A stretch of 35,792 nt of DNA from an uncultured Bacteroidales bacterium (GTDB lineage: Bacteria; Bacteroidota; Bacteroidia; Bacteroidales; UBA932), in contig ONMJ01000032.1 in assembly GCA_900318955.1 (NCBI GenBank), forward strand, positions 1 through 35,792. The letters run 5' to 3'. A program made the position numbers and the translations under genes. The stretch's first letter is position 1; every line of letters starts with the position of its first letter. This document shows, in pieces, positions 28,712 to 35,792 of the stretch. The notes under the pieces were generated by a model. It had not been told where the DNA came from. It ran no database searches and worked only from the letters and a program-made list of their open reading frames with translations.

Positions 28712-29836
28712 TTAGTTGTTTTTTAGCGTTAGGAATGCATCGGAAGGGGCTCCCTGGGCCGTAAAGCAGCCCATATCATAGCTGTTCCATCCAAGAGTCG
28801 TATAGATAGCCGGTTTCCATCCTCCATAGACCTCCGGTTCCCAGTAGAAGATACCGGAGCAAGAGCCTGAGCTCTTGATTTTTCCGATGAAATCAGTGAG
28901 GATTTGCTTCCCAAGGGCAAGGTCAGAAGCCTTTATGCCAACTTCAGAAACCATCACCTTGCAGCTATTCGCCGCCGAAAGGGCCTGAATTCTTGACACG
29001 GCAAGGTCATTGGCCTGCTGCCAGGTCTTCCCGGTGACGGTCTGGGGATAATGTGACAGAGCTATCATGTCCATCTTCCCCCCGGCGGCCTTGAACTTAG
29101 AGAACCACCATGCGTTGTCGTCGAAGGCGTTATTGAGATGGGGCATCACAAGTATATTGGAAAAAACAGCTTTTGCAGCATTGTATCCGGCATTATACAG
29201 GTTCACGAAGTTCTGCCATCCTCCGGCGATATCGCCTTTGTCATTCCAAAGTTGACCCGATGGCCATATCATTCCGTTTCTCGTCTCATTTCCTATCTGG
29301 ACCCATTTCGGAGTCACACCGGCAGCCTTCAGCGCCTGGAGCACTTCGGTAGTATGGTCCTTTACATGGGTGGCCATTTTGGAGATGTCACCGATATCCG
29401 CTTTCCAAGCCTCTGGGACAGTCTGCCTTGAAGGATCGGCAAAGAAATCGCTATAATGGAAATCCACCATCACCGCAAGGCCCTTTTCAGTTGCTCTCTT
29501 GGCGAGCTTTACCACATCGTCTTTTCCGCTCCATCCTCCAGTTGGCCCTACCCAGACGCGAAGCCTCACTGCGTCTACGCCGCAGTCTGAGAGGATTGCA
29601 AAAAGGTCAGCCGTTTTCCCATCCGTTCCCTTGAACGTCTTTCCAGCCGCCTCCATCTCGCTTGTCCAGCTGACGTCGGCTCCTGTCATAAACGGTTTTA
29701 CGACAACTTCCGGCGTCTTTTCTTCCTCCTTGTCGGAGCCACTTCCCTGCTTATTCTCGTTCGCATCCGGCTTCCCGCAGCCTACTACTACAGCGACCGC
29801 CAAAATAGTAAAAACTGTCTTATTCAATTTCATCAT
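28712..29836 (-). CDS. GH53 arabinogalactan endo-beta-1,4-galactanase, lipoprotein
   Basis: The 374-residue protein starts at a double ATG (29836 or 29833) and has the lipobox region VAVVVGC followed by a charged linker of about 30 residues, typical of surface-exposed lipoproteins. GH53 hallmarks are ADVSWTSEMEAAGKTF, AVRLRVWVGP, MVDFHYSDFFADPSRQ, the acid/base Glu184 in WVQIGNETRNGMIWP and the nucleophile Glu298 in KVMVSEVGI. Such enzymes cut the beta-1,4-galactan side chains of pectin (type I arabinogalactan) inside the chain. Its place between two GH13 genes is unusual and suggests that starch and galactan are handled by one operon. Confidence 0.93.
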   Translation of the reverse strand: MMKLNKTVFTILAVAVVVGCGKPDANENKQGSGSDKEEEKTPEVVVKPFMTGADVSWTSEMEAAGKTFKGTDGKTADLFAILSDCGVDAVRLRVWVGPTGGWSGKDDVVKLAKRATEKGLAVMVDFHYSDFFADPSRQTVPEAWKADIGDISKMATHVKDHTTEVLQALKAAGVTPKWVQIGNETRNGMIWPSGQLWNDKGDIAGGWQNFVNLYNAGYNAAKAVFSNILVMPHLNNAFDDNAWWFSKFKAAGGKMDMIALSHYPQTVTGKTWQQANDLAVSRIQALSAANSCKVMVSEVGIKASDLALGKQILTDFIGKIKSSGSCSGIFYWEPEVYGGWKPAIYTTLGWNSYDMGCFTAQGAPSDAFLTLKNN

Positions 29837-29851
29837 CGTTTTGTACTACAT

Positions 29852-31834
29852 TCATTGAATGAATACTGCCGAAGCATAGCCGCCTAGGGTAACGGAAGAT
29901 CCTGAGACTGAGACCGTTCCGTTAGAGACAGCTAGGTCGGTCAGCTTATAAAGACCAGGAGTTACACTTACCTGAACGGGACTGAAGTTATGGACTACAA
30001 GAGCTGTCTCTCCGTCATAACTCATTGTCCAGATGGCCACTGCAGTATTTGTAGAAGTAACCGCTGTCATCTCGCCTTTGGCAAGAGACTTATATTCGTT
30101 ACGCGCCTTTCCGAACTTACGGTAGACAGAGAGGACTGAATCATCTTTGCCGGATTGAGCCTCAACGGAAATGTCGGCATTCAGCATAGTATTGTCCACC
30201 TTGCCATTAAGGGCCGCCGACGGCACTGTTCCGGTCTTTGTCCACTTGATCGGAGTGCGGATATACTCATCGCCATTAGACTTGGTGCCATAATAGCCGA
30301 GCTCCTCACCCTGATAGATGAAAGGCTTGCCGGGAGAGGTCAGAAGGACGGCGCCGGCGAGTTTTTCCTTTCCTGCATTCCTGCCAAGATCACTTCCCGC
30401 ACGGTCCTCGTCATGGTTAGAGAGCTTGATAGCATCGATAAAGTCAGATCTCTGGGCCCTGAATTTATTCCTGAAAGATATTACAGTGGAGGCGAAGTCG
30501 TTACCCTTGCCGCCGTTGATCCTATCCTTGAGAGTCCAATAATAATAGAAGTTGAAATTCGACGGAAGTCCCTGATAATAAGGAGCCATCTGATCGACAT
30601 TGTCCGCCCAGGCCTCGCCTACCATAAAGAGGTTCCCCTCCCCTCCGCGAGCCTTATAGGTTGCGTTGCAGTGGTCATACCATTGCTTGAGGAAAGAGAC
30701 GTTTGCAGCAGTCTGCTTCTGGTAGATCCAGAGGACCGCATCAAGCCTGAGTCCGTTAACTCCCATCTGAATCCACTTGTCGGCAGAAGCCGCCAGGTCT
30801 TTGAAAGCAGCTGAAGATGAGGCCGTTGAATAGGGGCCATAGTTAAGATCCGGCATACTCTGGTCAAAGCTGGCAAAGTACTGGATGCTGGTGCCTCCGA
30901 AAGTAATGTCGGCGGCTGTCGTGTTGTTGATCGGGAAAGGAGTGCCAAAGGTGATGCTGGAGCCGTTCCCGCCATACTTGGTGCCTCCGTCCCATGTAGT
31001 GGTAGAAGTACGGATAAGGAATCCCCAGTCGGTATTGACATCAATCGTTATTTCAAAGATATTGGTCGATGTCTCATATAGACCGACGGCCCCTACGCTG
31101 CCAATCCAGAGCCATTTGGAGGCGGAAGGGTTGGACGTCTGGACGGCATCGGTACTCTGAGTCACAGTAATAGTCTTCTTTGCCCAGTCGAGGCGGAAAT
31201 GAAGTTTTCCCTTATAACCAAGATCACCGCCGGCAGCGACATGCCATGCCCCCATACCCGGCGTCTTCGCTCCGCCGTAGTTATCGACCTTCCCGGCGGC
31301 AACATCGGCCGTAGGGTTGGATGAAAGGACGTAGTAGCTACGATAAGGACTTGATTCAGAAGAGATTGCATTAGAGAACCACTCTCCCCTTCCGGAATGG
31401 TTGAGCACATAGTCCATGTAGATGTCTATGCCCTTTGCCTTAGCCTTGTCGATAAGGTCCTTGAAATCCGCTTCCGTGCCGAGCTTGGGGTTGATGGAAT
31501 AATAATCCAGAATATCGTAACCATGATACGAGGCCGAGGTCTGAATCGGAGAAAGCCAGAGGGCGCTTACCCCGAGGCTCTCGAAATAATCAAGATGAGA
31601 AGTGACGCCCTTGATATCTCCCCAACCGTCGGAATTACTATCGGCAAAGCTATAGACATTGACCTGATAAGTGATATCCGCAAGATCGGTTTCTGTTACA
31701 ACTGGGGTCGGTTCGTCCTCCTTGTTTCCACCGCCACCGCTTCCTCCCTGATTGTCGGGATTCTTGGGCTGACACGAAACTGCAAAAATACCGGCAGCGG
31801 CTACCGCTGCAAGGAAAAATCTCAACTTTCTCAT
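29852..31834 (-). CDS. susG: GH13 surface alpha-amylase (SusG-like) with an inserted CBM58-like domain
   Basis: The 660-residue protein has a lipoprotein signal (FAVSC) followed by a Gly/Glu-rich linker of about 25 residues, as expected of a cell-surface enzyme. The GH13 regions are YMDYVLNHSG, GVNGLRLDAVLWIY with nucleophile Asp365, LFMVGEAWAD with Glu407 and KLSNHDEDRAG with Asp475. Between regions I and II, residues about 195-320 form a separate beta-rich insert with many Trp and Thr residues (LDWAKKTITVT, KWLWIGSVGAVGLYE, TDWGFLIRT). SusG of Bacteroides thetaiotaomicron carries CBM58 at this same point in domain B. The role is to cut starch at the surface. It is the first enzyme after the SusE/SusF-like gene. 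Confidence 0.93.
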   Translation of the reverse strand: MRKLRFFLAAVAAAGIFAVSCQPKNPDNQGGSGGGGNKEDEPTPVVTETDLADITYQVNVYSFADSNSDGWGDIKGVTSHLDYFESLGVSALWLSPIQTSASYHGYDILDYYSINPKLGTEADFKDLIDKAKAKGIDIYMDYVLNHSGRGEWFSNAISSESSPYRSYYVLSSNPTADVAAGKVDNYGGAKTPGMGAWHVAAGGDLGYKGKLHFRLDWAKKTITVTQSTDAVQTSNPSASKWLWIGSVGAVGLYETSTNIFEITIDVNTDWGFLIRTSTTTWDGGTKYGGNGSSITFGTPFPINNTTAADITFGGTSIQYFASFDQSMPDLNYGPYSTASSSAAFKDLAASADKWIQMGVNGLRLDAVLWIYQKQTAANVSFLKQWYDHCNATYKARGGEGNLFMVGEAWADNVDQMAPYYQGLPSNFNFYYYWTLKDRINGGKGNDFASTVISFRNKFRAQRSDFIDAIKLSNHDEDRAGSDLGRNAGKEKLAGAVLLTSPGKPFIYQGEELGYYGTKSNGDEYIRTPIKWTKTGTVPSAALNGKVDNTMLNADISVEAQSGKDDSVLSVYRKFGKARNEYKSLAKGEMTAVTSTNTAVAIWTMSYDGETALVVHNFSPVQVSVTPGLYKLTDLAVSNGTVSVSGSSVTLGGYASAVFIQ

Positions 31835-31855
31835 AACGAGCTATTTAATTGGGAA

Positions 31856-31881
31856 GAGGAGGCCCGGCCAAGGGCCTCCTC
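31856..31881 (-). other. GC-rich intercistronic hairpin between the SusE/F-like and SusG-like genes
   Basis: GAGGAGGCCC (31856-31865) and GGGCCTCCTC (31872-31881) make a perfect 10-base stem with a six-base loop, in the only long gap (66 bases) of the operon. On the minus strand it is not followed by a U-tract, so it is more likely an mRNA processing or stability element, or a leaky terminator, than a full stop. Confidence 0.55.
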
Positions 31882-31900
31882 CTCAAAAAATCAAAGCGAA

Positions 31901-34900
31901 TTAGTCGCCGAAGGTAACACCGTCAGTGCTTCCGCCAGTGCCGAGATCAGAACCAAAAAGATGGTCCTTATAATTGCTGGATGTAAGAACCGTTGTCTCA
32001 CCTCCTATTACAAGAGTTCCGGCCACTTTTCCGGTCTGAGCTGTGGTAAACGGAGAATTATTTCCGCCAACAATACCAACCTTGCCGCCCTTTACAGAAA
32101 TTACGGTCTCCTTGGTAACGGTGAAATTTGTATAAGACGAGCTGACGCTTGTGAGCTGACCCATTATTCCACCTACGCTTCCATTACCAGCGACTGTAAT
32201 TGAGCCGGAGTTGGTGCAACCGTCGCAGACAACTTTTGTTGTAGTCTCGCCAATACCAAGTATTCCGCCAATATGGTTATTTGCAGATGTCAATGTACTG
32301 GTGAGTTCTCCCTTGTTCGTACAATTCTTGAATTCCCATACCAATGAACCCTCTGCATACGCATCATTGCTGATTCCGCCATGCGCAGCGATTCCTCCCA
32401 TACGGATTTTAGTTTTGGTATCAGTGACATTTGCGGTTACAGGGCCTTCGTTGACGCAGCCGTCATATACCACGCTGGAGCCCTGAGTCGGAGTACCGTA
32501 ATAACCGGTCAAACCTCCAATATAAGACCATGAACTTGCAGTATAATTACCCTCGTTCAGAACGATAGCTCCCTTGTTGGTACAATCCTTAAAGGTCATG
32601 TTGGTCAGATTATTGATATAACCGCACATGCCTCCGATACGAGGTGTTCCTGTGCCTTCATAAGTTACCTGTCCTTCGTTTACGCAGGAAGTAATTTCGA
32701 TACCACCTTCGATATGGCCGACAATTCCTCCAATCTGGGATGCATTGGCAGCTGCTTTTCCAGGAATGAACATTCCGACCGGTGCCTTATTGACACAGTT
32801 GGTAATCTTGCTTCCCGCATCAGCCCAACCTACAATTCCACCCATCTTCTGGGTGACTTTCTTAGTCGCAACAATAGTTACGTTGCTGACGCAGTGATCG
32901 ATGACGGCGCCGTCCTTGGCATGCCCGACAACTCCACCGATGTTGATTGCAGCAAGAGTATTGAGTGTACCAACTACATTGAGATTCTTTACCTGAGTGC
33001 CTTTAACCACTTGGAAGAGACCGAGACTGTTCTCGGTACCGTCCGATGCCTGGTCGAAAGAATAAGTAATCGTGTGATTACCGCCGTCGAAGTTGCAGAA
33101 AAGGGTATCTACAAGAGCAGTGACGGTTATGTCTGACGCGAGGGTAACTGTCTCTTCTTTGCCATACGTCTTTTCAGCAGATGCCGCGACGAATTTTGCC
33201 CAGTCGTCAGCACTGCTGATGGTAAATGCTGACATCCCCCCTTCTGCAGCAACTGTAACCTCTTCTGCAGCAGTATCGAATGTCACGGTATAAGTACCTG
33301 CTGCAGGAGCAGCGATATCCATACCGGGGCTTACAACCTTGAAGGCAGTGCCGGCGGTGAATGCAAAGCCTTCTGCCTCTGCTCCGCGGGTATTGACATC
33401 ATCCCAAGAAGAGTTGAAACGTACCTTGAACTTGGAAGCGTCAGTCATAGCGATAGGCTCGCTGACCCACTTGGAATGACCGTCGAATGTCATGACAAAG
33501 TCTTTATCCCAGTTGGAACCGGCAACAGTTCCAATTACTGACCAGCCCTGAATCTTAGAGATAGTTATAGTCTTCGCTGCTGTATCATAGACAATCTTGA
33601 ATGCGCCGATTTCAGAAACAACGATATCGGGACCACTTTCAGAAACAGCCTCAAACGGTGTATCAAACGAAACGAAGTTTCCTCCAACAGATACATCCCA
33701 GGCTGCGTTCTTTCTGATCTTGAACTTCTGGATAGTGTTGTCCTCTTTGTAGCCAATAACCGCAAATCCGGTGAAGACACCGTTGCTCTCGGTCATTACT
33801 ATATCATTGCCCCAGCTGTTGAAATCTCCGACAATACCCCAAGAGTCAACAGGCTCAGGTTCACCTGTATTCGGCTTTTCACCGGCCTTGACCGTGTAGA
33901 GCATCTCGTTAGTCTGGTCATAGTAGACATCGAACATGCCTTCCTCGGGAACAGCCATATTCTTACCACCAGCAGTAGCGGCAAGAGCCTCACCGAGAGT
34001 CACCACGAAGGGCTCGACCTCTCCGGGAGCGCCACGGTTGACACCCCAATCACTGTTGAAACGAACCTTGTACTGGTTGGAAGCGCTAAGAGCGATATTT
34101 CTTCCGACAAGCATGCCGCTTTCTTCTACCATCACGACGTCAGGTTTTTCACCCCAGGAGGTGAAGTCACCGACAACGCCCCATGTCTGAGGAAGGCCTG
34201 CTCCGGCTTTGACGACATAGAGGATCTCATTAACATCATCATACCAAACGTCATAAGAGCCGTCTTCTGCTACACCGAGGTTCTTTCCTCCGGCGGTAGC
34301 ACGGACGCCCTTGTCAGCAGACATGATATAAGGCTCGACTGAGCCGGGAGCGCCACGGTTGACATCCCAGTTGTTCTGATAACGGATCTTGAACTGAGAA
34401 CTGGTGGTGAGGGTGACATTCTTGCGGACAAGAAGGCCGTTCTCATACTCCATAACGAGGTCAGGAGTCTCTCCCCAGTTGTTGATATTGCTTCCGACAA
34501 GGCCCCATGTAGCAAGTTCAGCGGGCACTTCGCCGGCATTCATGACATAGAAGACCTTGGTGTCAGGATTGACATAGAGATCGTAAGCTCCGTCAGCAGG
34601 GACAGCAAGATTCTTACCTCCGGCAGCACCTTCGTAAGACTGACCGACAGTCACAACGAACGGCTCTACATCGCCGGCAGCTCCGATATTCTCACCCCAG
34701 TCATGGGCTTTACGGAACTTGAACTGGTCAGAAGTAGCGAGGGTGACATTCTTGACAGACCAGAATTCTCCGGCCTGAGACATGTCGATATCACCATCCC
34801 AGTTGATGGATGAACCGGCAATGGCACCGGTCACGCTCCAGCCTTCAAAAGCAGGCGTCGGTTCTTCGCCACCTTCATCCTCATCCTTTCCGTACATATC

Positions 34901-35792
34901 CGGATTGAGTGAGCAGGTCACCTTGTCAGAGTTGTTGAGGTTGAGGTAGATACGATACTTACCGGCCTCGATGGGGATATCGTCTCCACCATTCTTGAGG
35001 TCTTCCATAGAGCCACCCCAGTTGGTGCCCCAGGCTGCGTCAAGACGGAACTTGAACTTAGTAGCAGCAGCAACGTCGACATCGGCATAGAATACCTGCT
35101 TGGAGTTCATCTGCATGACGATATCGTTGTCCCAGTCGCCTCCAAGGCCGATAACACCTACCTGATTGAAGCCGTAGTCCATCTTAAGGGTAAGGCTCGG
35201 CTTGTCGAAGGTAAAGTGATAATAACGGGTTGCCCTGTACTGGGTAATATTGTCATTAGAGCCGTTGAGAAGGGTAATAGAGCTGGACTCAGCAGCAGCT
35301 GAAGGATCAGCAACACCCCAGTTTCCGGTTTCATTCTCCCAACCGGCAGCACCTGTAAGCTTGAACTGGTTGTCCGCGAATCCGTCTCCGAAATCGGTAA
35401 CGCCCTGATAGACGACCTCGTCCTCAGCAAAGTTGAAAAGATGCTGTGCCTTCTGATGGCTCCAACCATTTGCAGAACCTGGCAGCCATACCATAGGATA
35501 TTCCTTCTCTGCCTCGAACGGGGTCACTTTTGCGGAAAGACCGTTGGAAACAAGATCAGCAATACCGGCGACAGCACCGCTTTTTCCCTGTACTACGGAT
35601 TTGATTCGGAAGTTGACTTCAGTCTCTTCATTTGCAGGAAGACCTGCAGAGATGAGGATGGAGTTGAGTGCATTTGCAGGAATTGAAATCTGTGGATCCA
35701 TTCCGGCTGAATAATTCAGCGAGGCCACTCTTTTCTCAGAAGAGAAATCGCTGGAAAGAGGGTCGGCAAAGAGGACATACTGGACAGCGAAA
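31901..35792 (-). CDS. Giant SusE/SusF-like outer-membrane starch-binding protein with a GLUG-type beta-solenoid tail, 5' end outside the window
   Basis: The frame enters from the right edge; nearly 1300 residues are visible. Counting from the GTG at 35728, residues 1-70 look like the N-terminal SusE-type domain. About seven SusE/SusF-like binding modules of about 90-110 residues follow, starting near 75, 186, 296, 407, 515, 629 and 728. Most begin W(G/S)(V/I/L)xG and contain FK(I/V/F)R and late YDVxxDxxxxxLYVVKAG-type strands. Residues 830-1275 are different: about seven repeats of the GLUG kind (IGGVVGHAKDG, MGGIVGWADAG, IGGIVGHIEGG and so on), each followed by a cysteine in NCVNK or DCTNK, which should form a beta-solenoid. 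SusE and SusF bind starch at the cell surface. This protein is far larger than those. It should follow SusC and SusD genes beyond the window. Confidence 0.88.
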   Translation of the reverse strand, partial: FAVQYVLFADPLSSDFSSEKRVASLNYSAGMDPQISIPANALNSILISAGLPANEETEVNFRIKSVVQGKSGAVAGIADLVSNGLSAKVTPFEAEKEYPMVWLPGSANGWSHQKAQHLFNFAEDEVVYQGVTDFGDGFADNQFKLTGAAGWENETGNWGVADPSAAAESSSITLLNGSNDNITQYRATRYYHFTFDKPSLTLKMDYGFNQVGVIGLGGDWDNDIVMQMNSKQVFYADVDVAAATKFKFRLDAAWGTNWGGSMEDLKNGGDDIPIEAGKYRIYLNLNNSDKVTCSLNPDMYGKDEDEGGEEPTPAFEGWSVTGAIAGSSINWDGDIDMSQAGEFWSVKNVTLATSDQFKFRKAHDWGENIGAAGDVEPFVVTVGQSYEGAAGGKNLAVPADGAYDLYVNPDTKVFYVMNAGEVPAELATWGLVGSNINNWGETPDLVMEYENGLLVRKNVTLTTSSQFKIRYQNNWDVNRGAPGSVEPYIMSADKGVRATAGGKNLGVAEDGSYDVWYDDVNEILYVVKAGAGLPQTWGVVGDFTSWGEKPDVVMVEESGMLVGRNIALSASNQYKVRFNSDWGVNRGAPGEVEPFVVTLGEALAATAGGKNMAVPEEGMFDVYYDQTNEMLYTVKAGEKPNTGEPEPVDSWGIVGDFNSWGNDIVMTESNGVFTGFAVIGYKEDNTIQKFKIRKNAAWDVSVGGNFVSFDTPFEAVSESGPDIVVSEIGAFKIVYDTAAKTITISKIQGWSVIGTVAGSNWDKDFVMTFDGHSKWVSEPIAMTDASKFKVRFNSSWDDVNTRGAEAEGFAFTAGTAFKVVSPGMDIAAPAAGTYTVTFDTAAEEVTVAAEGGMSAFTISSADDWAKFVAASAEKTYGKEETVTLASDITVTALVDTLFCNFDGGNHTITYSFDQASDGTENSLGLFQVVKGTQVKNLNVVGTLNTLAAINIGGVVGHAKDGAVIDHCVSNVTIVATKKVTQKMGGIVGWADAGSKITNCVNKAPVGMFIPGKAAANASQIGGIVGHIEGGIEITSCVNEGQVTYEGTGTPRIGGMCGYINNLTNMTFKDCTNKGAIVLNEGNYTASSWSYIGGLTGYYGTPTQGSSVVYDGCVNEGPVTANVTDTKTKIRMGGIAAHGGISNDAYAEGSLVWEFKNCTNKGELTSTLTSANNHIGGILGIGETTTKVVCDGCTNSGSITVAGNGSVGGIMGQLTSVSSSYTNFTVTKETVISVKGGKVGIVGGNNSPFTTAQTGKVAGTLVIGGETTVLTSSNYKDHLFGSDLGTGGSTDGVTFGD
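33845..34843 (-). repeat. Tandem copies of the binding module, similar at DNA level
   Basis: Modules three to five of the SusE/F-like protein are clear tandem duplicates of about 108-114 codons. The 21-base string CCGGGAGCGCCACGGTTGACA occurs exactly at 34023-34043 and 34344-34364, 321 bases apart. The match at base level in synonymous positions points to recent duplication or gene conversion. Confidence 0.75.

Overview
The window is from a member of the Bacteroidales (phylum Bacteroidota), probably a gut or rumen glycan degrader; the genus cannot be fixed from the sequence. The evidence is SusC/SusD-type genes, many lipoprotein glycoside hydrolases, a DUF4491 membrane protein, and repeated promoters of the Bacteroidota type (TTG or TTTG, a 18-20 base spacer, then TAnnTTTG).

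Left part (1-6100). This is an accessory region: the start of an AAA-type ATPase gene (minus strand) with a 23-base repeat array against its promoter, and the last 40 codons of a tyrosine recombinase. Next is an unusual single gene joining an ECF sigma factor, a membrane helix and an outer-membrane-type beta-barrel. After it come three plus-strand genes: a methyltransferase, a membrane acyltransferase and a small lipoprotein. A shared 12-base box precedes both the sigma gene and this trio and may be the sigma factor's own promoter element. About 1.1 kb without a convincing gene follows, holding hairpin repeats.

Middle part (6100-15800). Here lie a glutaredoxin-like protein, a DUF4491 protein, a lipoprotein hydrolase with an AraC-type regulator, and a SusC/SusD pair read leftwards from a good promoter. 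The susC frame has a single stop codon exactly after its signal peptide. A HAD phosphatase is divergent from susC and its end overlaps a phosphodiesterase gene.

Right part (14600-35792). A long run of minus-strand genes is read from right to left. The first group is a polysaccharide utilization operon: a giant SusE/SusF-like surface protein (cut by the window edge), a SusG-like amylase, a GH53 endo-galactanase, a SusA-like GH13, a GH2 beta-galactosidase, a small GH13 and a frameshifted GH97 alpha-glucosidase. It combines starch and beta-1,4-galactan functions; its own SusC/SusD probably lie just beyond the right edge. A new promoter then drives a second group: a secreted protein of unknown function, LemA, a DUF2207 protein, a beta-barrel, a GH88 unsaturated glucuronyl hydrolase and a phosphodiesterase.

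The leading points for a second look are the sigma-barrel fusion with its shared box, the SusE/F-like protein with about seven binding modules and a beta-solenoid tail, and two independent breaks (susC stop, GH97 frameshift) in polysaccharide genes.
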